Positions 16,809-24,491 of a stretch of DNA of 64,000 bases are shown piece after piece. The stretch lies in NCBI GenBank assembly GCA_964583335.1, contig CAZOVG010000001.1, positions 186,001-250,000 of the forward strand, written 5' to 3'. Below the pieces are notes generated by a model. That model ran no database searches, was not told where the DNA came from, and was given only the letters and a program-made list of their open reading frames with translations. The position numbers and the translations under genes were made by a program. The stretch comes from JAGNKE01 sp964583335. GTDB lineage: Bacteria > Pseudomonadota > Alphaproteobacteria > Micavibrionales > Micavibrionaceae. Each line of letters starts with the position of its first letter. Position 1 is the first letter of the stretch.

Positions 16809-19142
16809 ATGCTCTCCCGAAACCTTGAACAGACCCTGCACCGCGCTCTGGCCGTCGCCAACGAGAAGCGGCACGAGTACGCGACGCTCGAACACTTGCT
16901 GTTCGCGCTGGCGAGCGACCCGGACGCCATGGCGGTGCTGCGGTCGTGCGGGATCGATCTTGAGGACCTGAAGACCAAGATCATGCACTATATCGACACG
17001 GATCTGAGCTATCTGATCAATTACGAAATCGAGGAAGCCAAGCCCACGAACACGTTCCAGCGCGTATTGCAACGCGCGGCGATCCACGTTCAATCGTCGG
17101 GGCGGGAGGAAGTGACGGGCGCGAACGTGCTGGTCGCCATGTTCTCGGAGCGGGAGAGCCACGCGGTCTATTACCTGCAGGAGCAGGATATGACGCGCTT
17201 CGACGCGGTGAATTACATTTCGCACGGCATCGCCAAGGTCCCGACGCAGAGCCGGACGGATAAAGCGCCCACGGGTGTGGACGAGCCGCCGAAAGACGGC
17301 ACGAAGACCGGGCGCGAGGCTCTGGACGCTTATTGCATCAACCTCAACGAAAAGGCCCGGCAGGGCAAGATCGACCCGCTGATCGGGCGGGAGAAGGAGG
17401 TCGAGCGCACGATCCAGATTCTGTGCCGCCGGTCCAAGAACAACCCGCTTTATGTCGGCGACCCCGGCGTGGGCAAGACCGCTATAGCGGAAGGCCTTGC
17501 CAAGCGCATCATCGAGAAGCAGGTGCCGGAAGTTTTACACGACGCGGTGATCTTCGCGCTGGATATGGGCGCTCTGCTGGCCGGGACCCGTTACCGGGGC
17601 GATTTCGAGGAGCGGATCAAGGCCGTTCTGACCGAGCTTGAGAATATCGATGAGTCGGTCCTGTTCATCGACGAGATCCATACGGTGATCGGTGCGGGGG
17701 CCACGAGCGGCGGGGCGATGGATGCCTCGAACCTGCTGAAGCCCGCGCTTTCGAGCGGGAAGCTGCGGTGCATCGGCTCCACGACCTATAAGGAATACCG
17801 GAACCATTTCGAGAAGGACCGGGCGCTGGTGCGGCGGTTCCAGAAGATCGACGTGTACGAGCCGAGCCTTGAGGACGCGGTAAAGATTTTGAAGGGTCTG
17901 CGCCCCTATTACGAGGCGCATCACAATGTGAAATACACGACGGCCGCCATTCAAGCGGCGGTCGAGCTGTCGTCCAAATATATCGGGGACCGCAAGCTGC
18001 CCGACAAGGCCATCGACATTATCGACGAGGTGGGCGCGGCGCAGATGCTGGTGCCCGAGGCCCAGCGCAAGAAGACGATCGGCGTGAAGGATATCGAGGA
18101 GGTCGTGGCGGTCATCGCGCGGATCCCCTCCACCACCATCAACAAGAACGACCGGGAGGCGTTGCAGAATCTCGACCGGGATCTCAAGCGGCTGGTGTTC
18201 GACCAGGATCAGGCCATCGATGCCATTTCCAACGCCATCAAGCTGTCGCGCGCGGGGCTGCGGGACGCCGAGAAGCCCATCGGGTGTTATCTGTTCTCGG
18301 GCCCGACGGGGGTCGGTAAGACCGAGGTGGCGCGGCAGTTGGCCAAGTCTCTGGGCGTCGAGTTGATCCGTTTCGACATGTCGGAATATATGGAGCGGCA
18401 TTCGGTTTCGCGCCTGATCGGCACGCCGCCGGGGTATGTCGGGTTCGATCAGGGCGGGCTTTTGACCGACAAGGTGGACCAGCATCCGCATTGCGTGCTG
18501 CTGATGGACGAGATCGAGAAGGCGCACCCGGACCTGTTCAATATTTTGCTGCAGGTCATGGATTACGGGAAGCTGACCGACAATAACGGCAAGAGCGTGG
18601 ATTTCCGCAATACGATTTTGATCATGACGACGAATGCGGGCGCGCAGGACATGGCGCGCAAACCCATCGGGTTCGGGCGCGAGGTCGGCAGCACCATGGA
18701 TTACGCGGAGAACGAGGCCATCACGAAGATGTTCTCGCCGGAGTTCCGCAACCGTCTGGACGCCATCGTGCCGTTCCAGAACCTTCAGCCCGAAACGGTC
18801 GAGAAGGTGGTGGACAAGTTCATCATCCAGCTGGAATCCCAGCTTTCGGACCGCAACGTCTCCATCGAGCTTTCGCACGCGGCGCGAAAATACCTGGCCG
18901 AGGCCGGGTACGACGTCACGATGGGCGCACGGCCGCTGGCGCGGATCATTCAGGAGAAGGTCAAGCGGCCTCTGGCCGAGGAGATTCTGTTCGGCAAGCT
19001 TGAGAAGGGCGGGCTGGTCTTCATCGACTATGACGGCAAAGCGTTGACGTTCACCTATCAGGACGACAAGGAAGCGGCCAAGCTCAAGGCGAAGCTCAAG
19101 AAGAAGCCCAAGGCGCTTGAGGCCGAGAAGCTGCCTGAATAG
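16809..19142 (+). CDS. clpA: ATP-dependent Clp protease ATP-binding subunit ClpA
   Basis: Hexameric AAA+ unfoldase that feeds substrates into ClpP. The two Clp_N repeats cover residues 1-145 (LEQTLHRALAVANEKRHEY). The first AAA domain has Walker A GDPGVGKT (about 217-224) and Walker B LFIDEIHT; the second has GPTGVGKT (about 498) and LLMDEIEKAHPD. An IGF tripeptide in KPIGFGRE (about 618) is the ClpP-docking loop. There is no coiled-coil middle domain, which separates it from ClpB. The length of 777 aa is typical. An AAGGAAG ribosome binding site precedes the ATG, and clpS lies upstream as in most proteobacteria. Confidence 0.97.
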   Translation: MLSRNLEQTLHRALAVANEKRHEYATLEHLLFALASDPDAMAVLRSCGIDLEDLKTKIMHYIDTDLSYLINYEIEEAKPTNTFQRVLQRAAIHVQSSGREEVTGANVLVAMFSERESHAVYYLQEQDMTRFDAVNYISHGIAKVPTQSRTDKAPTGVDEPPKDGTKTGREALDAYCINLNEKARQGKIDPLIGREKEVERTIQILCRRSKNNPLYVGDPGVGKTAIAEGLAKRIIEKQVPEVLHDAVIFALDMGALLAGTRYRGDFEERIKAVLTELENIDESVLFIDEIHTVIGAGATSGGAMDASNLLKPALSSGKLRCIGSTTYKEYRNHFEKDRALVRRFQKIDVYEPSLEDAVKILKGLRPYYEAHHNVKYTTAAIQAAVELSSKYIGDRKLPDKAIDIIDEVGAAQMLVPEAQRKKTIGVKDIEEVVAVIARIPSTTINKNDREALQNLDRDLKRLVFDQDQAIDAISNAIKLSRAGLRDAEKPIGCYLFSGPTGVGKTEVARQLAKSLGVELIRFDMSEYMERHSVSRLIGTPPGYVGFDQGGLLTDKVDQHPHCVLLMDEIEKAHPDLFNILLQVMDYGKLTDNNGKSVDFRNTILIMTTNAGAQDMARKPIGFGREVGSTMDYAENEAITKMFSPEFRNRLDAIVPFQNLQPETVEKVVDKFIIQLESQLSDRNVSIELSHAARKYLAEAGYDVTMGARPLARIIQEKVKRPLAEEILFGKLEKGGLVFIDYDGKALTFTYQDDKEAAKLKAKLKKKPKALEAEKLPE

Positions 19143-19155
19143 GGGGATTGGCGAA

Positions 19156-20220
19156 TTATCTGTCCAGAGCGCCCAGTCGGGGCACGCTTAGGCCATTTGC
19201 CGGGACCGACATTTCATTTTCTCTTGTGTTCTGTGCTTCTATTCCCGTTCGCCGGTTCAGCGTGCCGATAAAATCCCCTAGAAGCTGTTGTTCATGGGAC
19301 CCTGCGGGAAATCCAGCGGTTTCACGAACGCGCTCGGCTAAATTTCGTATCGCGTTCATATCCCCGCTGCGCATGATTGCGGCTCCCGGGGGAGTCTCCG
19401 CGTTCTGGGGGTTATAGTTCCATAGAGCCTGATGCACGGCGAATTCCGAAGCCCCTGCATTGGTGAGATTTTGCATCCGCTCTTCGAAGCCGGATGCCGT
19501 CCTCAATAAATCCTGATCCGACATCGAGGAGAGTTGCTCCGGGGGCATATCGAGCACCTGCTCTATCGCCAAAAAGGTCTTGTATCCATAGCGATAGTTT
19601 TCAAAAAAACCTTCGGCGTTTTGCCCCAGACTCTCGGGATCCATGAAAAGAGCGTGCATCATTCTGGTGTCGGCGATGAATTGCAGTGTCTCCGCCCCGT
19701 CAGGATTTAACTGAAGCGCTTTTGCCGCCCCGAAGAAATCCGCGCCCGCCTCCGAGAGGCCAAGAGTATGAGAGCCTTCGTGATGCGCCAACCAGTTTAC
19801 GTAGACCGCATTCTGGCTTTCGCTGAAGTCGAAGGAATAGGTCTCTCTCAGGGTTTCGGTATTTATATCTCCGTAACTGCGCGTAAAGTCGCTCTCTGTT
19901 CGCACGAAATCCGCGAGTGAGTGCCCCGTATTGATCACCGCGAAATTATATTCATCGTACCCTTGGTTTCCCGCGTAATCCGGGTTATTGGCTACGGCGG
20001 AAACGATGTTGTTTATTTTATCGGATATATTGTCCCCTGCTCCGGTCGCGCTCGCGAACCGAACAAGTTCGTTTACATAGGCTTGTTGCTGCTGGGGGTC
20101 TAAAACTCTGTAATCTTCGATGTTAAACAGGGCATAGCCCTGAGGAGAACCTTCGGCGTCCTCTCCGATCACATAGCGGGCGGGCAGTTGCCTATCTCTT
20201 GCTTCATAATCTTGCGTCAT
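19156..20220 (-). CDS. Hypothetical protein with HExxH motif (possible zinc peptidase)
   Basis: Unknown 354-residue protein with no signal peptide. Residues 147-151 read HEGSH, a fit to the HExxH zinc-binding motif, inside NWLAHHEGSHTLGLSEAGAD; Glu157 and Asp161 follow closely and could supply a third ligand. The region around the motif is predicted helical, as expected for a zincin. The N-terminal 120 residues are acidic and Gln-rich. I know no family that matches over the full length, so metallopeptidase activity is only a suggestion. It is convergent with clpA and precedes another unknown gene on the same strand. Confidence 0.6.
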   Translation of the reverse strand: MTQDYEARDRQLPARYVIGEDAEGSPQGYALFNIEDYRVLDPQQQQAYVNELVRFASATGAGDNISDKINNIVSAVANNPDYAGNQGYDEYNFAVINTGHSLADFVRTESDFTRSYGDINTETLRETYSFDFSESQNAVYVNWLAHHEGSHTLGLSEAGADFFGAAKALQLNPDGAETLQFIADTRMMHALFMDPESLGQNAEGFFENYRYGYKTFLAIEQVLDMPPEQLSSMSDQDLLRTASGFEERMQNLTNAGASEFAVHQALWNYNPQNAETPPGAAIMRSGDMNAIRNLAERVRETAGFPAGSHEQQLLGDFIGTLNRRTGIEAQNTRENEMSVPANGLSVPRLGALDR

Positions 20221-20377
20221 GTGCAGATCCCGGTGTTTTCACACCTCTTGCCGGCACAAGCCTGAGTGGATGAAGGCGGTTTTGCACGCCTTTTTGTTCC
20301 GCACGACTTACCCCTGCTTATGCAATCTTTTATAATTATCAACACTATAGCATGGTATCTGATTGCCCGGATTATTG

Positions 20378-21229
20378 TCAAATGTGCTCCGGCGGGGCTA
20401 TTCCGGCGGGGGGTTCGGTTACGGGGCTCCAGCGTTGGCGGGGGCCGAGCATTTCCAGCTTGAGAATTTTAAGGGGCTGCTCGCCGGAGTATTTCAGGCT
20501 GATGCCGTTCGTGTCGTCGCCGCGATTTTCCTTGCGGCGTTCGCGGTCGATCGCGTCGCGGATGACCTGCTCCTCATGCTTTAGATAGGCCTCGCCTTTT
20601 GTCTCCGCCAGATAGTCGCGCAAGGCTTGCAGCAAGGCGTATTCGGAGATACGGGGCGCGGCGGTGATTTCGCGGACGCGTTCGCGGAAATTTTCGGTGG
20701 GGAGCGAACGCAGCATGGCGAGGTGGTCGGCGTCCATCGCCTTGTCCCACGCCATGAAGACGGTTATCGCCTGCGTCTGATAAGCGGGAACCACGTCCAG
20801 TTCCAGACCGTCGCGGGTGTCGTCCTCCACCGCGCGGATCGCGTTCACGACCGTGCCGTCGGAGAGGGTGATTGCCCCGGGCGCGGCCCGTTCGAGGTCG
20901 GGTGTGAAGCGGAACAGGGCGGATTTGCCGATGCCGGGATTGTCCTCGTAGTCGATGTCCCAGCCGGGGCCAAAATCGCATTCCACGGTCACAATGACCT
21001 GCGGACCGACGCGCTGGGCGATCAGGGGATCGTCGTTTTCATCAAGGGGGGTTTCGCCGATGCCTTGTGTGTGGGCGCGGCTGCTGTTCACATAGAACCC
21101 GTTGCGCTGGCCGGAGTGAGGAACCCATTGCGGGCCGTTGGTTATAGCCTGACGCTCGAAGAGGGAGCGCAGCGTGGAATCGTCCTTCCCCGCCGTGGTC
21201 AGATGGTACATGAGGACCGGCTTGGCCAT
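20378..21229 (-). CDS. Hypothetical protein, 283 aa
   Basis: Cytosolic protein with no membrane segment. The first 65 residues (starting VLMYHLTTAGKDDSTLRSLF and holding NGFYVNSSRAHTQG) resemble in layout the start of proteins with an ADP-ribosyltransferase-like fold, where a His-containing strand and a later YVNSS-like strand line the NAD pocket; this is only a visual likeness. The C-terminal third is helical and charged. GGGAAAAG before the ATG is a fair ribosome binding site. The gene lies between two genes of the same orientation (HEGSH protein and RidA) without overlap. Function unknown. Confidence 0.55.
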   Translation of the reverse strand: MAKPVLMYHLTTAGKDDSTLRSLFERQAITNGPQWVPHSGQRNGFYVNSSRAHTQGIGETPLDENDDPLIAQRVGPQVIVTVECDFGPGWDIDYEDNPGIGKSALFRFTPDLERAAPGAITLSDGTVVNAIRAVEDDTRDGLELDVVPAYQTQAITVFMAWDKAMDADHLAMLRSLPTENFRERVREITAAPRISEYALLQALRDYLAETKGEAYLKHEEQVIRDAIDRERRKENRGDDTNGISLKYSGEQPLKILKLEMLGPRQRWSPVTEPPAGIAPPEHI

Positions 21230-21298
21230 GGTCTTTTCCCGCCCGCGTGTTATTTTTTAACCCGGGATCATTATACATAAAAATTGTTAAGGCCCAAA

Positions 21299-21760
21299 TT
21301 ATTTGAGTTCGAAGAGGGCATCGACCTCTACGGCTACGCCGCGCGGCAGGGAGGATACGCCCACGGCGGCGCGGGCGTGCTTGCCCGCCTCGCCCATCAC
21401 GGCGGCGATCAGGTTGGAGGCGCCGTTGGCCACCTCGGGCTGGTCGATGAAGTCGGTGGTGGAGTTGACGAAGACGCCCAGACGGACGCAGCGGGCGATC
21501 TTGGACCAGTCGCCGTCCACGGCGCGGTTGACCTGCGCGAGAATATTGAGGGCACAGGCCTCGGCGGCCTTCTGGCCCTCTTCCTTTGAGAGGTTTTCAC
21601 CCAAGCGGCCCTTATGCATCGGCTGGCCGTTCAGGAAGGGAATCTGCCCCGCCACATGAATCATCTTGCCCGAAATCACGAAGGGCACGTAGTTGGCAGC
21701 GGGCGCCGCCGCTTCGGGGAGGTCGTGTCCGAGTTCCTTGAGTTTGGCTTTGATATCCAT
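21299..21760 (-). CDS. RidA/YjgF/TdcF-family protein
   Basis: Trimeric enamine/imine deaminase family protein that removes reactive intermediates made by PLP enzymes. The start at 21760 is chosen because GGAAAGGGAAG lies just before it. Features are FVISGKMIHVAGQIPF near the N-terminus, ENLSKEEGQKAAEACALNIL in the middle, and VSSLPRGVAVEVDALFEL at the end. This subgroup (YjgH-like, about 153 aa) has the Leu-Pro-Arg-Gly end in place of the IPxGxxVEIE signature with the canonical arginine loop, so the activity may differ from E. coli RidA. Confidence 0.85.
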   Translation of the reverse strand: MDIKAKLKELGHDLPEAAAPAANYVPFVISGKMIHVAGQIPFLNGQPMHKGRLGENLSKEEGQKAAEACALNILAQVNRAVDGDWSKIARCVRLGVFVNSTTDFIDQPEVANGASNLIAAVMGEAGKHARAAVGVSSLPRGVAVEVDALFELK

Positions 21761-21858
21761 GTTTCTTCCCTTTCCGTATGGCTCTTCCTCTGCCATAATC
21801 GGCGGGCCTTGTAAAGGCCGAGTTCTCGCGCTAAAAGAAGGTCAAAAGGTTTCGGCTT

Positions 21859-22254
21859 ATGGGTTTTTTCAGTTTCCTCGGCGCACAGTCGCCCGCGTAT
21901 ACGGCGGTTTTCACGCTGTTTTCGCGCGGTTCGCGCGTGGGGACGGACCCGATGGGCAACAAATATTATGAGGCCGCGCCGCGCAAGGGTTATAAGCTGA
22001 CCCGGCGGTGGGTGATCTATAAAGGTGCGCCGGAGGCCACGAAGGTCCCGCCGGAGTGGCACGGGTGGCTGCATCATCAGACGGACATCGTTCCGAAGGC
22101 TGACGGGCTTTCCTTCCGCAGGCCTTGGCAGAAGCCGCACCAGCCGAATATGACGGGCACGACGGGGGCCTACCGCCCGCCGGGGCATATCCTCGAAGGC
22201 GGGGTGCGCGACAAGGCGACGGGCGATTACGAGGCGTGGAGCCCGCCGGATTAA
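21859..22254 (+). CDS. NADH:ubiquinone oxidoreductase accessory subunit, NDUFA12 family
   Basis: Supernumerary complex I subunit shared by alphaproteobacteria and mitochondria (B17.2). The 131-residue sequence shows the family pattern: GTDPMGNKYYE, RRWVIYKG, VPPEWHGWLHH and the C-terminal DYEAWSPP. An AAGG ribosome binding site lies eight bases upstream. It is followed by mlaD and the DUF2155 gene, an order often kept in alphaproteobacteria, which makes it a useful lineage marker. Confidence 0.93.
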   Translation: MGFFSFLGAQSPAYTAVFTLFSRGSRVGTDPMGNKYYEAAPRKGYKLTRRWVIYKGAPEATKVPPEWHGWLHHQTDIVPKADGLSFRRPWQKPHQPNMTGTTGAYRPPGHILEGGVRDKATGDYEAWSPPD

Positions 22255-22287
22255 GGTTTTTTCTATTCAATCGAGGACTTTTGAATC

Positions 22288-22764
22288 ATGAAACGCAGCG
22301 TTATCGAAACCATTCTGGGGGGAGTCGTCATCGTCTCCGCGGGGATGTTTTTGTCGTACGGCTATAAGACCGCCGAAGTCGGCGGCGTGGGCGGGTATCC
22401 GGTCACGGCCGATTTTTCGAGCATCGGCGGACTCAAGCCCGGTGACAAGGTGCAGATCAGCGGCGTCAAGGTCGGCACGGTGCGCAACGTGGAGCTTGTG
22501 CCCGAGACGTATCTGGCGCGGGTGCATCTGGATATCGACCCGGCCTATAAACTGCCCAAGGACACGGCGGCGCTGATCAGCAGCGAGAGTTTGCTCGGGG
22601 GCCTTTATATGTCGCTTGAGCCGGGGGCGGAAGACGACACGATCGCGCCGGGCGGGCAAATCCAGTTCACGCAGGCCCCGCAAAATCTCGAACAGCTTCT
22701 GGGACAATTCATTTTCAGTCTTCAAGATGAGAAAAAAGACACACCGCAAACCGAGCAGCCGTAA
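22288..22764 (+). CDS. mlaD: Outer-membrane lipid asymmetry protein MlaD (MCE domain)
   Basis: Periplasmic substrate-binding subunit of the Mla phospholipid transporter, anchored in the inner membrane. Residues 7-27 form the membrane anchor (IETILGGVVIVSAGMF). The MCE domain follows with FSSIGGLKPGDKVQISGVKVG and ends with SLLGGLYMSLEPG, then DDTIAPGG. The length of 158 aa is usual. No mlaE, mlaF or mlaC lies next to it; in alphaproteobacteria mlaD is often apart from them. Its last 38 bases overlap the next gene. Confidence 0.93.
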   Translation: MKRSVIETILGGVVIVSAGMFLSYGYKTAEVGGVGGYPVTADFSSIGGLKPGDKVQISGVKVGTVRNVELVPETYLARVHLDIDPAYKLPKDTAALISSESLLGGLYMSLEPGAEDDTIAPGGQIQFTQAPQNLEQLLGQFIFSLQDEKKDTPQTEQP

Positions 22765-23437
22765 GGCGCTTTTGTGCGTTCTTGGCGCCGGGGCCTGTCT
22801 GCTTTCGCAGGCGGCCTTCGCGCGCGAGATGTTCGAGCAGCCGCGCATCAAGCTGCGTTCGCTTGAAAAAACCACGGCGCGCACCATGACGTTCGAGGCG
22901 GATGTGGGCAGCACGCTCAAGTTCGGATCGCTGTTTATCAAGGTGCAGTCGTGCCAAAAATCCTCTCCTGTGGAACGGCCGGAGGCGGCCGCGTTCCTGC
23001 AAATCTGGGAAGAGGCGCCCGAAGGCGCTGAGAAAGCCGGAGACGAAGCGGAATCGCAGTGGGTTTTCAGCGGGTGGATGTTCTCTTCTGCTCCTGCCCT
23101 CTCGCCGATGGACCACCCGATTTACGATGTTTGGGTTATGGATTGCATGGGCGCCGAGGGTGAACCGACGGTCACCGCCGCGGGCAGCGAAGATGTTGAA
23201 GGAGGGGCCGGCTTAGCGGAGAATGCCGAGCAGCCGCCCGAAACCAAGGATTTTAACAGTCTTTTGCAGGGCATTACGGGTGTGAGCGATGCTCCTGCCG
23301 AAGGGGCCGATAACGGCGATGCCGCGCCGCTTGCTGACGATAGCGGCCTGAAAACCCCTACTCCGCCGACCATTGCCGAGCCTGAAGCCGAAGACATCAT
23401 CGAAGACGAGACGATCGGTCTGCCCGGTTCGGAATAA
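22727..23437 (+). CDS. DUF2155-family exported protein
   Basis: Periplasmic protein of unknown role, kept next to mlaD in many alphaproteobacteria. The ATG at 22727 opens a clear signal peptide ending QAAFA and overlaps mlaD by 38 bases, which suggests translational coupling; a longer frame back to 22616 would run within mlaD. The DUF2155 core reads TARTMTFEADVGSTLKFGSL, VQSCQKSSPVERPEAAAF and VFSGWMFSSAPALSPMDHP, then the usual YDVWVMDC. The C-terminal 75 residues are an acidic, low-complexity tail that is not part of the domain. Confidence 0.88.
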   Translation: MRKKTHRKPSSRKALLCVLGAGACLLSQAAFAREMFEQPRIKLRSLEKTTARTMTFEADVGSTLKFGSLFIKVQSCQKSSPVERPEAAAFLQIWEEAPEGAEKAGDEAESQWVFSGWMFSSAPALSPMDHPIYDVWVMDCMGAEGEPTVTAAGSEDVEGGAGLAENAEQPPETKDFNSLLQGITGVSDAPAEGADNGDAAPLADDSGLKTPTPPTIAEPEAEDIIEDETIGLPGSE

Positions 23438-23457
23438 CTTTCCACAGTTTGTTGCAA

Positions 23458-24330
23458 TCAGCTCATGTCCGAACGCAGGTGCAGCCCCTGAGAGTCAGGG
23501 GCTTCTTCCTCCGTCGGCCACTGGGCGTGGGCCGTTTCGTAAAGTGCGTCAGGGTTCAAGAACGGGTTGTTGCTCATCAAGACGGCGGCGGCGACATCGT
23601 TTCTGTCCCGCACCACAATATCAACATAGGCGGGGAGCTTCTCCGGGTTCACTGTGCCCTTGGCGTCAATCAGAATGGTCATCATCCCCAGCGCCTTGGC
23701 ATGTTTGAGGTTGGAAACGCTATCTTCCACCATTGCGAACCCGCGCCCGCGCCGCGAAGTCTCACGGGTCTGGGGGACGCCGATTTTGTCTAGCAGCGCG
23801 GCGTACATGGCCGGGCTCTGGTTTTTTCCGGGGTGGCCTGGAACATCATCTTTATGGATCACATCATCGTGCGCGGCGCTGAAGAGATGGGTCAGGCGGT
23901 TACGTTCCAGCGAGTATTCGGTCCATTCTTCGTTGCCGTGGGTGGCGATATACACGCCGATGCCCGCGTTTTTCAAGGTCATGATCGCCATTTCAGGCGG
24001 ATCTGCGCGGTCGAAAAAATCGCTTTCACGGGTCAGTTCAACAAGGTTGTGGTAATGGTCGCGGCGCAGGCGCGCCATGTCGAGCTTGTATTCGTGCTCG
24101 AAAATGTCCAGCGCACCGCCGTATTGTTCTTTGCTTTGCTGCATCAGATATTCAATTTCGTGGGCGCCGCGATACGAGAGCTGGGTTTTTACGGCCATCA
24201 CAGCCGCGCGGGTATGGTAGTCGGGCGCGTTGTCGGGCTCATTATACAAAGTGCCGTCATTATCGAAGACGACGCCTTCGATTTTATGGGGATGCCTGAA
24301 CGGTTCGTTCCTGTTAAAGATTACAGCCAT
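23458..24330 (-). CDS. HAD-superfamily hydrolase
   Basis: Predicted phosphatase of the haloacid dehalogenase superfamily. Motif I is FDNDGTLY (catalytic aspartates 23 and 25), motif II lies at IATHGNEEW (Thr/His rather than Ser), motif III is the Lys in GKNQSPAMY, and motif IV is MVEDSVSNLKHA. The helical cap between motifs I and II (about residues 45-110) makes it a C1-type HAD. The substrate is unknown. It is convergent with the DUF2155 gene (20 bases apart). Confidence 0.85.
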   Translation of the reverse strand: MAVIFNRNEPFRHPHKIEGVVFDNDGTLYNEPDNAPDYHTRAAVMAVKTQLSYRGAHEIEYLMQQSKEQYGGALDIFEHEYKLDMARLRRDHYHNLVELTRESDFFDRADPPEMAIMTLKNAGIGVYIATHGNEEWTEYSLERNRLTHLFSAAHDDVIHKDDVPGHPGKNQSPAMYAALLDKIGVPQTRETSRRGRGFAMVEDSVSNLKHAKALGMMTILIDAKGTVNPEKLPAYVDIVVRDRNDVAAAVLMSNNPFLNPDALYETAHAQWPTEEEAPDSQGLHLRSDMS

Positions 24331-24435
24331 TTCACAACCCTGTCCGAACAGCGGCTTATGCCGCTTTTAATTATTCCGACATTATTCCCATTTTTTTTGC
24401 TTATGTCAAAAGAAAGCACGCGGGAGGCCGGGCGA

Positions 24436-24463
24436 TAAAAAAGGCCCGCGCGGTGCGGGCCTT
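24436..24463 (-). terminator. Rho-independent terminator of metE
   Basis: Stem AAGGCCCGC / GCGGGCCTT with a five-base loop, followed on the minus strand by TTTTTTATC. It lies about 30 bases beyond the metE stop. Confidence 0.85.
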
Positions 24464-24491
24464 CTTAGGATTTCTTTTCTATGCCAGAGGC

